Positions 16,533-25,566 of a DNA stretch of 50,381 bases are shown here, piece after piece. Origin of the DNA: Bacillota bacterium (lineage in GTDB: Bacteria; Bacillota; DTU030; DUMP01); assembly GCA_012799605.1 (NCBI GenBank), contig JAAZKX010000017.1, positions 1 to 50,381 of the forward strand, in the 5' to 3' direction. The notes under the pieces are model-generated. The model was given only the letters and a program-made list of their open reading frames with translations, was not told the DNA's origin and made no database searches. Position 1 is the stretch's first letter. Every line of letters starts with the position of its first letter. Made by a program: the position numbers and the translations under genes.

Positions 16533-17681
16533 TCAACCTCGCCCTAGTGGCAAACCGACCAACCCAACCAAAGCTGTTATGGCTAAAAAAAATAGCAAGG
16601 CCACAACCCCTACAGTAGCAAAAATAAGCCCGAGGCTATTGCCCAGCCCCCCTAAACAGCGGGCAACTTTTGAATCGGCAATAGGTTCTGCCAGGGCAGC
16701 TGCCAATTTGTATACAAATATCAAGGCCAGAATTTTAATCAAGGGAAAAGAACATATCATCAACAGCACCGCAAGCCCAACTCCACTCACAGCAGTTTGT
16801 ACTGCGGCCGAGTAACCGATCACAGCTTCGACAGCATCAGCAAACAGTTTTCCCACCACTGGAATAAACGAAGCGGCTACAAATTTCGTGCTTCGCATAG
16901 CAACCCCATCGACCACTTTTCCTGCTGCCCCTTGAATAGTGCTTATTCCGACAAAGACACACAGCGCTAGGCCCAAAAATGTAACACAGATCCCGGCTAT
17001 AAATTTAGCCAAGCGCCCTACATTAATCTGAGGAACCACGTAAGTCACCAAGTGCAATACTGTGCTCAAGTACAGCAAGGGAAAAATTACATCCCTGGTA
17101 AGGGCGCCCAGTATAGTGATTGTGGCTAGTAAAAATGGATGCATCAAAGCTGTGCTGGCTACAGATCCGCTGGCTACCAACATGGTGAACAAAACAGGCA
17201 GTAGTGCCTGCATAAATGAAACCATGTTGCCAACAGCCGTTCTACCCGTCCGCAAGGCCACATTAAAACTTTGAATGGCGATCCCCATAATGGCCACAAA
17301 AACAAGTGTTTGGGCGATCTGTACTGTTTCTTGATTTTTAAAGCTTTGTTCCAACGCTGTAAGTAGTGCGGCAAATACCACCATAACCAATAGCTGTCCT
17401 AAAAGTTTAGACCCTAGCACCACTTCATGAAAAAAATATTTTAACAGACCGTTTATAGCAGCTCGCCAATCGATTCCTTGGCCACTTTTAGCTCGGGCAA
17501 ACAGGTTTCTCCATTGAAAATCAGGGATAAAATCAGTCCAGTTGTTTTCGAACTCCTTCACCGTATCCTCCAGTGCTCTCAAGTCAAGATCATGTTGCCC
17601 TTCGCCAGCGCCGGTTTGAGCATAAACAGGCAGTGCTATAATAAAAATCAAGATAGTTATGATAAAAAATTCCTTATACAC
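16533..17681 (-). CDS. spoIIIAE: SpoIIIAE, channel membrane component
   Basis: About 382 aa. A signal peptide (cleavage near ALPVYAQ) is followed by a soluble segment and a polytopic membrane domain of roughly 7-8 segments starting near residue 90. A GTG at 17681 is chosen because GAGGTG lies 6 nt upstream and it gives a clean signal peptide; a GTG at 17690 is also in frame. SpoIIIAE is the largest membrane member of the spoIIIA channel. Confidence 0.94.
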   Translation of the reverse strand: MYKEFFIITILIFIIALPVYAQTGAGEGQHDLDLRALEDTVKEFENNWTDFIPDFQWRNLFARAKSGQGIDWRAAINGLLKYFFHEVVLGSKLLGQLLVMVVFAALLTALEQSFKNQETVQIAQTLVFVAIMGIAIQSFNVALRTGRTAVGNMVSFMQALLPVLFTMLVASGSVASTALMHPFLLATITILGALTRDVIFPLLYLSTVLHLVTYVVPQINVGRLAKFIAGICVTFLGLALCVFVGISTIQGAAGKVVDGVAMRSTKFVAASFIPVVGKLFADAVEAVIGYSAAVQTAVSGVGLAVLLMICSFPLIKILALIFVYKLAAALAEPIADSKVARCLGGLGNSLGLIFATVGVVALLFFLAITALVGLVGLPLGRG

Positions 17682-17691
17682 CCAACTCACC

Positions 17692-18078
17692 TCAGGGGAG
17701 TAAATTTAAGGCCAAATCGAATACCGTAAGCAGAACCGGCACGGCCAAGAGCAAAATTACCACCCGACCCGCCAGTTCCACTGAGCCGGCTAAGGCTTCC
17801 AGATCAGCATCACGGCATACCTGGGCTCCAAATTCAGCGATATAGGCGATGGCGATAATTTTTAATATAAGGGTAAAATACTGCGGACTGACAGCAGTTC
17901 GCTCGGCTAATGATTCGAAGGCTGCTATTACAGTTCCTAACCGTGTAACAGCAAACAAAAAAATAAGGGCACTGGTGGCAAGGTTGATCAGCAGTGCTAT
18001 TTCTGGCTGTTCATCCTGGAAAATCAAAACAAACAAAACAGAAGCTATGGCACCGCCTAAAATCGGTATTATTTCCAT
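17692..18078 (-). CDS. spoIIIAD: SpoIIIAD
   Basis: 128-aa polytopic membrane protein with about four hydrophobic segments. The conserved MEIIPILGGAIASVLF start and ALILKIIAIAYIAEFGAQ-like middle block (~56-75) match SpoIIIAD, which is related to the longer of the two small channel membrane proteins. Placed between spoIIIAC and spoIIIAE. Confidence 0.93.
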   Translation of the reverse strand: MEIIPILGGAIASVLFVLIFQDEQPEIALLINLATSALIFLFAVTRLGTVIAAFESLAERTAVSPQYFTLILKIIAIAYIAEFGAQVCRDADLEALAGSVELAGRVVILLLAVPVLLTVFDLALNLLP

Positions 18079-18090
18079 CGTTAAGCCACC

Positions 18091-18285
18091 TTATAAACGA
18101 AATACCGATCTTACCGTTAGAAACAGCTGGTTAATAGTGGGGATAACGAGCAACAAGGCTATTACTACTCCGACCAGGGCCAGCAAATGAGCCTGTTCTT
18201 CTTTGCCGGCCTGTTTTAGCACTATGTTTAAAACTGAAATTAAAAGACCGATACCAGCTATCTGTAAAATGATATCTATGTCCAT
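18091..18285 (-). CDS. spoIIIAC: SpoIIIAC
   Basis: 64-aa membrane protein with two hydrophobic helices (~4-24, 32-52). MDIDIILQIAGIGLL and the HLLALVGVVIALLLVIP block match SpoIIIAC. Length is typical. It is flanked by spoIIIAB and spoIIIAD in the expected order. Confidence 0.93.
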   Translation of the reverse strand: MDIDIILQIAGIGLLISVLNIVLKQAGKEEQAHLLALVGVVIALLLVIPTINQLFLTVRSVFRL

Positions 18286-18306
18286 GCCTCTTCTCTCCTC
18301 GGTCAG

Positions 18307-18822
18307 CTAAATTAGAATAAGCACAACCACAAGCCCGCTTAGAATCCCCAGATAACGCCATATCTTTTTATTCTTATTTACTTCGTGTTCGACCTGAAGC
18401 TGCGTCTGGCGCAAATGCTCTTGGGCCAACTTTATATGCCGTAGCTGGTCCTGGCGGCTAGTAAGTCCGATTATAGGAGCCAAAGATAACAATGGTTTTA
18501 TATCATCGGCGTACAGAGGGCTATTACTGGTAAGCTGGATCAACGCTTCTTCCCAGGCAGCGGATAAGGGTACCCCGGCCTCAAGCCCTTCAACTACTTG
18601 TTGGCAAAAGCTATCTATTTCGGCACCCAAAGCTGGGCCAACTTTGGTCAAGGCATCGGGAAAAAAAGTCAGTGCAAAATCAATTTCTGTTATCATAAAT
18701 TGGAGTAAACTTTGTAAGCGGGCAATTAGAGCTACCCGTTCACACATGCTTCTCGCTATAGCAAAACCAGCCTTGCCAGAAGCAAAAATTAGCATACAGC
18801 TGCCTAGAAGTTTCAGTTTCAT
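18307..18822 (-). CDS. spoIIIAB: SpoIIIAB
   Basis: 171 aa. An N-terminal membrane segment (~3-22), a helical soluble domain (~28-140), and a second hydrophobic C-terminus (~152-170). The fold resembles type II secretion GspF domains in the family. The start overlaps the spoIIIAA stop by 4 nt (ATGA), so the two are translationally coupled. Confidence 0.92.
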   Translation of the reverse strand: MKLKLLGSCMLIFASGKAGFAIARSMCERVALIARLQSLLQFMITEIDFALTFFPDALTKVGPALGAEIDSFCQQVVEGLEAGVPLSAAWEEALIQLTSNSPLYADDIKPLLSLAPIIGLTSRQDQLRHIKLAQEHLRQTQLQVEHEVNKNKKIWRYLGILSGLVVVLILI

Positions 18823-19808
18823 TTTTTTCCCTCCAGTTGTTCTGCCTTGTCTGCCTTATAGGTATAGACCGGCTGCAAACTGTAGCCATTATAAATGCTT
18901 TCTATTGTGCCCACCCCTTGTGATAGACCTAGAAATACTATGCGGCCAAAAAGCCTTCTTTCAGTCAGTTGTGCTAACAGCGGCCGTGACACTAGATCAT
19001 CAATGCCATCGCCATGGCTAGTAGCTATAAGCTCAACTCCGCTTACCAGCGCTTCTTCCAAAGCGGTTATGTCGCCGGCCGACCCCACCTCGTCAGTAGC
19101 AATGATTTCTGGAGACATCGATCTGAGGAGCATCATTATCCCTTCAATTTTGCCGGCACCGTCTAAAACATCGGTTCGCGGACCCACATTATTTTGCGGT
19201 ACTCCCCGAAAACAAGCCGCTATTTCCGATCGCTCGTCCACCACACCAACCTTATAGCCCTTTAGGCACAAGCTAGGGACACCGTAACTGAGTTGACGAA
19301 CTAAATCCCGCAACAAAGTTGTTTTTCCGCAACCCGGCGGCGACACTATCAATGTACTGATAAAACTCTTATTTAGAATAAGGTAGGGCAAAACAAAATC
19401 GGCGGCACCAATTATTTGTTTGGCCAAACGAATATTTAGGCCGCTGATATGTTTGATCGTGCGGATACTTCCACGTTCTAGTATAGCCTGCCCCACAAGA
19501 CCCACCCGATGACCGCCCGGCAGGGTTATAAAACCCTGACGCAACTCTTCCTCGCAAGCATAGACTGAAGACCGGGTAATAAACTGTATTGTTTGCCTCA
19601 TCTTATCCTCGGATAACATCCCTATTTTAGTCAGGACTACATCCTCAGCGTCGCAAACCAGCATGACAGGACGTCCAACACGAAGCCTTATTTCTAGAGT
19701 TGAGTCCTTAATTTTCTCCGGCAACGAACGCATGGGTTCTTGAAGCGAAAGAGCAAGGTATGGAATAATTTCTTGTTCCAGTATTTTAGCCCGTGACCGC
19801 TGTGCCAC
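18819..19808 (-). CDS. spoIIIAA: SpoIIIAA, channel ATPase
   Basis: About 329 aa, a secretion-type ATPase needed to energise the SpoIIIA channel in the mother cell. Walker A SPPGCGKTT (~160), Walker B EIIATDEVGS (~230). The frame is open to 19961, but that extension runs through the upstream terminator. A GTG at 19808 has GGGGGG 6 nt upstream and gives a family-like N-terminus (AQRSRAKILEQEIIPYLA). First gene of the eight-gene spoIIIA operon. I saw no convincing SigE promoter in the ~95-nt gap before it. Confidence 0.94.
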   Translation of the reverse strand: MAQRSRAKILEQEIIPYLALSLQEPMRSLPEKIKDSTLEIRLRVGRPVMLVCDAEDVVLTKIGMLSEDKMRQTIQFITRSSVYACEEELRQGFITLPGGHRVGLVGQAILERGSIRTIKHISGLNIRLAKQIIGAADFVLPYLILNKSFISTLIVSPPGCGKTTLLRDLVRQLSYGVPSLCLKGYKVGVVDERSEIAACFRGVPQNNVGPRTDVLDGAGKIEGIMMLLRSMSPEIIATDEVGSAGDITALEEALVSGVELIATSHGDGIDDLVSRPLLAQLTERRLFGRIVFLGLSQGVGTIESIYNGYSLQPVYTYKADKAEQLEGKK

Positions 19809-19844
19809 ACTATTCCCCCCAGGCTGTTCCATTAACATCTTTAT

Positions 19845-19887
19845 GCCAAACAAAAACAAAAAGACCTGCAACTTTCGTTGCAGGTCT
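19845..19887 (-). terminator. Strong terminator before spoIIIAA
   Basis: AGACCTGCAAC and GTTGCAGGTCT form an 11-bp stem (19862-19887) with a 4-nt loop, followed on the minus strand by TTTTTGTTTTTGTTT. It ends the efp-region transcript and isolates the spoIIIA operon. Confidence 0.92.
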
Positions 19888-19902
19888 GTGAGACGGCTGC
19901 AG

Positions 19903-20340
19903 TCAATCCTCCGCTGCCACAGTATCCAGCTCGTTTTCGGCGCTTTGGTCGCTAAAATCAAAAATTACCCCGCCACATTGAGGGCAAGATATTTGATCCA
20001 TGCTGTCATCCTCCAAAATATCCGCTTCAAAAAACACAGTTTCATGGCAAGAAGGACACTCAACCTCGATAAAGTCGTCATCGTTATTTACATCCGAGCC
20101 GATACAGTCCTCCTCCAAGCCCCAATAATCGTCTTCCAACTCGCCTACGCTTTCGTCCAAAGCATCTAAATATTTTTCAATATCCCTTTGGGCTTCCTTA
20201 AGATGGCTCAGTTCTAGGGTTATATCATCAAGTACAGAGATTATTTCTACCACTAACCGCCCTTCCTGACCGGTTTTTTCGACTCCCAAACCTTCAGCCA
20301 ATCCTTTTAAATAAGCTACCTTAGTTCGAAGCGTATCCAT
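19903..20340 (-). CDS. CD1247-type zinc-ribbon protein
   Basis: 145 aa. The N-terminal helical domain (MDTLRTKVAYLKGLAEGL, ~1-60) matches the CD1247 N-terminal domain of Clostridia. It is followed by a very acidic linker and a zinc ribbon with CPSC (~94-97) and CPQC (~119-122). Conserved beside efp and spoIIIAA. Function unknown. The C-terminal tail is acidic. Expressed with efp (12-nt gap) and terminated by the strong hairpin just downstream. Confidence 0.8.
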   Translation of the reverse strand: MDTLRTKVAYLKGLAEGLGVEKTGQEGRLVVEIISVLDDITLELSHLKEAQRDIEKYLDALDESVGELEDDYWGLEEDCIGSDVNNDDDFIEVECPSCHETVFFEADILEDDSMDQISCPQCGGVIFDFSDQSAENELDTVAAED

Positions 20341-20352
20341 AACCTTTCCTCC

Positions 20353-20910
20353 TTAAGCACGTGTTAGGTATTCTCCGGTCCGAGTATCAATGCGGATGAT
20401 TTCTCCCTCCTCTATAAATAAAGGGACTTGAACTATGGTTCCTGTTTCTAAAGTGGCAGGTTTAGAGGCTCCGGATACGGTATCCCCACGGGCACCCGGA
20501 GCAGTCTCCACTACCTTAAGATCAACAAAATTTGGCACCTCTATACCCAAAATATCACCCTCATGCACTAGTACAGTAATCGTCATGTTTTCGGTAATAT
20601 ATTTTAAATTCTCGCCTAACTGATCCGCAGTCAAGGCCAACTGTTCGAATGTTTTAGTATCCATGAAGGTATGAGTATCGCCGGACACATATAAGTACTG
20701 CATCTCACGTCGTTCGATATGGGCTGTCTCGAATTTCTCGCCGGCACGGAAAGTGCGCTCGATCACGGCGCCAGTACGGATATTTTTTATCTTTGAACGG
20801 ACGAAAGCCTGCCCTCGGGCAGGTTTTACGTGAAGAAAATCCACCACTGTGTATACTTCATTATCGAGTTTAATTGTAACCCCAGTCCGGAAATCGTTGG
20901 TAGAAATCAT
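20353..20910 (-). CDS. efp: Elongation factor P
   Basis: 185-aa factor that relieves ribosome stalling at polyproline. Three beta-barrel domains of normal length. The ATG at 20910 is used (AGGAGG 9 nt upstream); the frame is open to 20967. The loop tip reads [10 protein letters not shown], with arginine at position 32 where Bacillus and E. coli have lysine. Arginine-tip EF-P is rhamnosylated by EarP in some proteobacteria; no earP, epmA or ymfI is in this window. It follows the X-Pro peptidase gene, the usual pairing. Confidence 0.96.
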   Translation of the reverse strand: MISTNDFRTGVTIKLDNEVYTVVDFLHVKPARGQAFVRSKIKNIRTGAVIERTFRAGEKFETAHIERREMQYLYVSGDTHTFMDTKTFEQLALTADQLGENLKYITENMTITVLVHEGDILGIEVPNFVDLKVVETAPGARGDTVSGASKPATLETGTIVQVPLFIEEGEIIRIDTRTGEYLTRA

Positions 20911-20923
20911 AATTATAAACCTC

Positions 20924-21994
20924 CTAAAGGATAAAGGGCTTTTTAGCTGCCCGTGATAAAATTTCAACGCCCTGATCAGTAATTAAAAGCACATCTTCGG
21001 TGCGGACACCCCCCCAACCCGGTATATAAACCCCAGGCTCTACAGTGATTACCATGCCTGGGAGCAAAGTATCAGCAGATCGGGATGATACGTGCGGGGC
21101 CTCGTGAACAGCTAAACCCAGCCCATGCCCAGTAGCATGGCCGAAAAAATTGCCATAATTGGCGCCAGCGATAACATCCCGGGCGGCACTGTCCACTTCA
21201 ACACAAAGCACCCCGGGCCCAGCACTAGCGATGGCTTTCTCTTGGGCCTCAAGTACCAGCTCGTATATTGCCACCTGCTTGTCAGTGGGCTTTCCCAACA
21301 CAAAAGTACGGGTCAAATCAGAATGATAGCCTTGATAAACAGCTCCAAAGTCAACCGTAACCAGTTCACCGGCTTGAATTTTCTTTTCACTGGCTGTCCC
21401 GTGAGGTAACGCCCCCCTCGTCCCCGAAGCAACTATAAAGGGAAATGCTGCCCGTTCAGCCCCGTGTTTGCGTAAGAAAAATTCCAGCTCTAAAGCAACT
21501 TCTTTTTCTGTCCGCCCCGGGACTAGTATGGATCTGAGGTATTCTGCTCCCTTATCAGCCAAAACAATCGCCTGTCGAAGGGAAGCTAGTTCTTGCTCAT
21601 CTTTTTGGACCCGCAGCCTTTCCACCAAACCGAAGGTGGGGCTTAAGTCCGCTTTGGAAAAGGTTTGGGTTAATTTGTACCAACTTTGATAGTTGAGATC
21701 GTGGCTTTCAAAACCAATCTTTTTTTGGCCCGATGGGCATAAGCTTTGAATCGTTTGCTGCCAATTGGAATTTTTGATCTCCACTACTTCCCAATTACTT
21801 GTTTCCGCTGCAGCTTGCTGGCTGTAGCGATAATCCGTGCATAAATATGCTTTGTCTTTTAAGACAAAAAGCCAGGCCGTGGAACCGGTGAAGCCGCTTA
21901 AATACCGTATGTTTTCGGCCTTACTTATTATCAATCCGGCCAAATCTTGTGCTGCAAGCGCGTCTTGCAGTTTTTGTAATCTGGTTAAACTCAA
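20924..21994 (-). CDS. X-Pro aminopeptidase / M24 family peptidase
   Basis: 356 aa: an N-terminal creatinase-like domain (~5-125) and a pita-bread metallopeptidase domain. Metal ligands are visible as [19 protein letters not shown] (two Asp), [14 protein letters not shown] (His) and [12 protein letters not shown]...TED (Glu pair). It cleaves N-terminal residues before proline. TTG start, AAGGAGG 6 nt upstream. The M24 peptidase-efp pair is conserved in Firmicutes. Confidence 0.92.
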   Translation of the reverse strand: MSLTRLQKLQDALAAQDLAGLIISKAENIRYLSGFTGSTAWLFVLKDKAYLCTDYRYSQQAAAETSNWEVVEIKNSNWQQTIQSLCPSGQKKIGFESHDLNYQSWYKLTQTFSKADLSPTFGLVERLRVQKDEQELASLRQAIVLADKGAEYLRSILVPGRTEKEVALELEFFLRKHGAERAAFPFIVASGTRGALPHGTASEKKIQAGELVTVDFGAVYQGYHSDLTRTFVLGKPTDKQVAIYELVLEAQEKAIASAGPGVLCVEVDSAARDVIAGANYGNFFGHATGHGLGLAVHEAPHVSSRSADTLLPGMVITVEPGVYIPGWGGVRTEDVLLITDQGVEILSRAAKKPFIL

Positions 21995-22017
21995 GCCATC
22001 CCTCCTTGCCCGCTGAA

Positions 22018-23361
22018 TTAGTCACCGCTGATAGTAAGAGATTCTACTAATAAGGTCGGGGATCCAAAACCCAAATAAAAGCGAAGATTGGATGCCACAG
22101 CTTTCACTTGCTGCAGCATTGTTTGAATATTACCGGCCAAAATTACCTGCCGTACGGGTTGGGTAAACCGGCCGCCTTCTATTAACAAACCCGTTATTCC
22201 GAGGGAAAAATCGCCTGAAATAGGATTAGCGGTATGAGCACCCATTAAATCAAAAACATAAAGCCCTTTGTCTACGCTAGCGATCAACTCTTCTTCGGCA
22301 ATTTCACCGGGGCTAAAAAACATATTCGTTGGCCCCACTTCAGGTGCACTTTTGAAAGAACCACGGACACCGTTACTAGTAGACACAGTTCCCGCCCGGC
22401 TAGCAGTATAAAAATTGTGCAAAAATCCGTGCAGCACCCCATTACTCATTAAAACGGTCCGTTGGCTTGGAACTCCTTCTCCATCGGTAGGGGCGGTGTT
22501 GATCGCCCCGGGGAGGGAACCATCATCCACTATGGTAACTGAGGGCGAAGCGATCTCTTCATTCAAGCGGCCGGCAAACAAAGACTTGCCCTTTTGGACT
22601 GCTTCAGCAGTCAGGGCGGTAGCCAAAATACCCAAAAACCGGGCTGCTACCCGCGGTGGTAAGACAAGATCTAGTTTCTGCGTTTTAATTGGTTTGGCCC
22701 CTAACAGCTGAACTGCTCTTTGTGCTGCCTCCTGACCGATGGCTGTAGGGTCTATTTGGGCCAGCTGCGTAGCATACGATAGCCCAGATCCCGTTTGAAC
22801 ATCTCCCCCGTTGTCATCGGCCACCACCCATGTATATCCTCCACAAAAATTCAACCTGTATTTTACGTTCAAACCATGCGAGTTAGCCAACAATACTGAG
22901 CTGTTATTTTCTTCATATACTGCGCGTTCTACCATAGTAATCCTATGGTCTGCAGCTAAAGCAGCCTGCTCAATAGCAAGGGCCAAATTCAGTTTTTCTT
23001 CCAGCGGAGTCTCTACAATACCGGGATCGAACTGAGCCAGGGCGGTATCATAGTCCGCAGGCTGGGGGAAACCCGGTTCAGTATCCAAGCTCGAATATTT
23101 AGCCCCCTGCACAGCCATTTCAACCGCAGCGGCTATTGCCGCCTGTTCAAGGTCAGAAGTAAATGCGTAACCAAAGCTGCCAGCTTTAATCACTCGAATC
23201 CCTAATCCTCGTTCACAACTTCGATTCGAGGTTTCCAGTTTCCCAGCTCGAACCTCTATAGCAAGGCTATCGTGCTGTGTAAAGTAAATTTCTGTTGCCT
23301 CAGCCCCAGCCTTATCCGCCAGTTGTAAACTGCTTTTAACGATTACAGCCGCGTTCTTCAT
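22018..23361 (-). CDS. tldE: TldE/PmbA family metalloprotease subunit
   Basis: 447 aa. Non-catalytic partner of the TldD/TldE peptidase, which in other bacteria trims leader peptides of modified peptides and antitoxins. It shows the TldE/PmbA C-terminal block (NPISGDFSLGITGLLIEGG) and lacks the HExxxH zinc motif found in its neighbour. GGGGGTG 8 nt before the ATG. It follows tldD by 14 nt. Confidence 0.9.
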   Translation of the reverse strand: MKNAAVIVKSSLQLADKAGAEATEIYFTQHDSLAIEVRAGKLETSNRSCERGLGIRVIKAGSFGYAFTSDLEQAAIAAAVEMAVQGAKYSSLDTEPGFPQPADYDTALAQFDPGIVETPLEEKLNLALAIEQAALAADHRITMVERAVYEENNSSVLLANSHGLNVKYRLNFCGGYTWVVADDNGGDVQTGSGLSYATQLAQIDPTAIGQEAAQRAVQLLGAKPIKTQKLDLVLPPRVAARFLGILATALTAEAVQKGKSLFAGRLNEEIASPSVTIVDDGSLPGAINTAPTDGEGVPSQRTVLMSNGVLHGFLHNFYTASRAGTVSTSNGVRGSFKSAPEVGPTNMFFSPGEIAEEELIASVDKGLYVFDLMGAHTANPISGDFSLGITGLLIEGGRFTQPVRQVILAGNIQTMLQQVKAVASNLRFYLGFGSPTLLVESLTISGD

Positions 23362-23375
23362 TAACTACACACCCC

Positions 23376-24755
23376 CTAAAGTACACCACCGACAACCAGC
23401 TCCGGTATGCGAATGGTAGGCTGCGCATCCGATACAGGTACTCCCTGTCCATCCTTGCCACAGGTACCGATAGCAAAACCCAAATCTGTTCCAACCATGT
23501 CAACCGCAAGCAAAACCTTTGGCCCGTTGCCGGTCAAGGTAGCACCCCTTACTGGGTATGTCGGCCGGCCATTTTCAATCACGTAACCTTCCGCCACCTC
23601 AAAAACAAAATCGCCCGTAGTCGGATTCACCTGCCCCCCACCCATACGTTTAACCAATAAGCCCCGTTTTGTCGAGGCAACTATTTCCTCCGGTGCCGTC
23701 TCGCCCGGGGCTAAATAAGTATTGCTCATGCGAGGTATGGGGCTAAATTGGAATGACTGGCGTCTGCCATTCCCTGTAGATTCGACTCCTTGCCGGCGGG
23801 CCCATTTAAGGTCGTACATATAGGTTTTTAAGATTCCGTTATCAATCAGCACGGTTTCCTGAGCCGGAGTACCTTCATCATCGTAGGAATAGGTCCCATA
23901 TTTGCCGGGCAAAGTAGGATCATCTATTACCGTAATCAATTCGGATGCAACCCGTTGGCCTGATTTTCCCGCATATACTGACATGTCTTTACCGACAATA
24001 TCTGCCTCCAGGCCATGGCCGCAGGCTTCGTGGATCATGGTGCCACCCGCTTCGCCCGCTAGCACAACTGGCATCCGGCCTGTAGGGGCGGGTTTAGCCG
24101 ATAAAAGCATCGAGGCCCGCTGGGCTGAACTGACAGCTAGTTCGAGCACCTTATCTTCAGTAAAAATAGCATTATCATTGCACGAACCCAATGATTCGTA
24201 TCCTGTTTGCACGATATCCCCTTTGGCAGCAACTATATGAATGATTAAAGTAGTTCGACTGCGTGAATCGGTCACCATTTTTCCTAAAGAATTGGCGATC
24301 TGTACCCGTTGATCTGAGCTGCGGTACCGGACTAACACCTGTTTGATTTCGTCCCCGACTGACCTTGCCTCGGCGTCAGCCTTAGTTAGCAGTTCGACTA
24401 CTTGGTCAATTTCGATAACATTGTTGTGCGGCTGCTTTTGAGCCGGGCCCTCTTCAGTTAAAGCCGGCAAGCGTACATCCGTTAGCTTTTGTTTAAGTGC
24501 CATATTAGCATCAGTTGCAGCCTTGAGCAAACCACTGGGCGAAATATCATTAGTGTAAACATAAATTGAACTATCACCCGCTAACAAACGTATACCGGCT
24601 CCTTGATCCAGTCCGGAATGGACTTTTTCTATTCGTCCAGCTTCCAGGCCGATACTGCTAATTCGGCGACATTCCAAAAAAATCTCAGCAAAATCTCCCC
24701 CGCTGGCCAGAGCTCGGGCTAAAGCTTGCTCTATACTCTTACGCTTTACAATCAT
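23376..24755 (-). CDS. tldD: TldD family metalloprotease subunit
   Basis: 459 aa, catalytic subunit. The zinc motif HEACGHGLEAD (HExxxH, ~237-247) is intact, with the C-terminal cysteine-bearing block GTCGKDGQGVPVSDAQP that supplies the third ligand in the family. The subunits form a heterodimer with the catalytic cleft in TldD. No RiPP precursor is evident nearby, so the substrate is unknown. Transcribed just ahead of tldE. Confidence 0.92.
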   Translation of the reverse strand: MIVKRKSIEQALARALASGGDFAEIFLECRRISSIGLEAGRIEKVHSGLDQGAGIRLLAGDSSIYVYTNDISPSGLLKAATDANMALKQKLTDVRLPALTEEGPAQKQPHNNVIEIDQVVELLTKADAEARSVGDEIKQVLVRYRSSDQRVQIANSLGKMVTDSRSRTTLIIHIVAAKGDIVQTGYESLGSCNDNAIFTEDKVLELAVSSAQRASMLLSAKPAPTGRMPVVLAGEAGGTMIHEACGHGLEADIVGKDMSVYAGKSGQRVASELITVIDDPTLPGKYGTYSYDDEGTPAQETVLIDNGILKTYMYDLKWARRQGVESTGNGRRQSFQFSPIPRMSNTYLAPGETAPEEIVASTKRGLLVKRMGGGQVNPTTGDFVFEVAEGYVIENGRPTYPVRGATLTGNGPKVLLAVDMVGTDLGFAIGTCGKDGQGVPVSDAQPTIRIPELVVGGVL

Positions 24756-24846
24756 TGCCTTTCCTCCCCGCCATAAAATTGCAAGTTAGGCCTTAATATG
24801 TTTAGTCTATCCCGGCACCCCAAACTGTACTCTCACCTGCAGTTGG

Positions 24847-25410
24847 CTAGCACAATTTTGCCCTACCAGCCTTTTCCAAGGCTGGTTTTTCTATTAAACC
24901 GCGTTTAATAAGCTGCCTTAAGGCAATCCGTTCAATGTAGCGCATGAGTCTGGTGCCAATAAATTCCGTTTTGGATAGGGGTTTTACTAAAACAGTGTAT
25001 AAGCCCATACGATTCCCCCCAAGAACATCAGTAAACAGTTGGTCGCCAACAACTGCCGTCTCTTTGGCAGACGTACCCAAAGTTGCAAGTGCCTGCCGGA
25101 AGGCCCGGCGGCTAGGTTTGCGTGCTTTAGAAATAGCTGGAAGGTTCAACACCTGGGCCACCGATTCTACCCGGGTTTTTTTATTGTTGGAAACTAAACA
25201 AGATAAAAAGCCTTCGTGCTCGAGCTGCCTAAACAATTTCCGGGCGTCGCCGGTAACTTCGCACGAATTCCAATAAAGAAGCGTATTATCCAAATCAAAT
25301 ATAAGCCCGCGAATACCGCGGTCTTTTAGTTGGCTGACCGGCAAATCAAACACCGAACGTAAAAATAACTGGGGGCAAAGCAAGTGATAAAAAGTTTTAA
25401 GGGGCATCAT
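24847..25410 (-). CDS. yqeG: YqeG family HAD (IIIA-type) phosphatase
   Basis: 187 aa. HAD motif I FDLDNTLLYWNS (~40), motif II threonine/serine in LVSNNKK (~78), motif III lysine around KARKPSRRAF, and motif IV GDQLFTDVLGG (~122). YqeG-type proteins are putative phosphatases of unknown substrate, common in sporulating Firmicutes. GGGGAGG precedes the tandem ATG. Divergent from sigK. A hairpin near the 3' end (24865-24886) lies inside the coding region. Confidence 0.88.
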   Translation of the reverse strand: MMPLKTFYHLLCPQLFLRSVFDLPVSQLKDRGIRGLIFDLDNTLLYWNSCEVTGDARKLFRQLEHEGFLSCLVSNNKKTRVESVAQVLNLPAISKARKPSRRAFRQALATLGTSAKETAVVGDQLFTDVLGGNRMGLYTVLVKPLSKTEFIGTRLMRYIERIALRQLIKRGLIEKPALEKAGRAKLC

Positions 25411-25499
25411 TATCGTCCTCCCCGATAGTTAAGACCTTTTTATTATACCAATATCAGCACTGCAATACCATAATCTTAAAAACCCTTGCGGTGGACAAG

Positions 25500-25527
25500 C
25501 ACAAAGGAAGGTCAAATCCCATACTAT
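25500..25527 (+). promoter_or_regulatory. SigK/SigE-like promoter of sigK
   Basis: CACA (25500-25503), 16 nt, then CATACTAT (25520-25527). This matches SigK (mACm and CATAnnnTa, last base off) and the SigE -10 (CATACAMT, 7/8); the SigE -35 fit is weak. Predicted start near 25535, about 30 nt before the sigK GTG. SigE followed by SigK autoregulation is known in Bacillus. Confidence 0.6.
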
Positions 25528-25566
25528 TTCAAAGAAGGCATTTTGACTCGCGGAGGTGTTTAGCAC

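Noticed and set aside
18307-19900. SigE promoter for the spoIIIA operon
   Set aside because: CATAAAGA upstream of spoIIIAA is only a 5/8 match and no -35 fits at proper spacing, so I did not annotate it.
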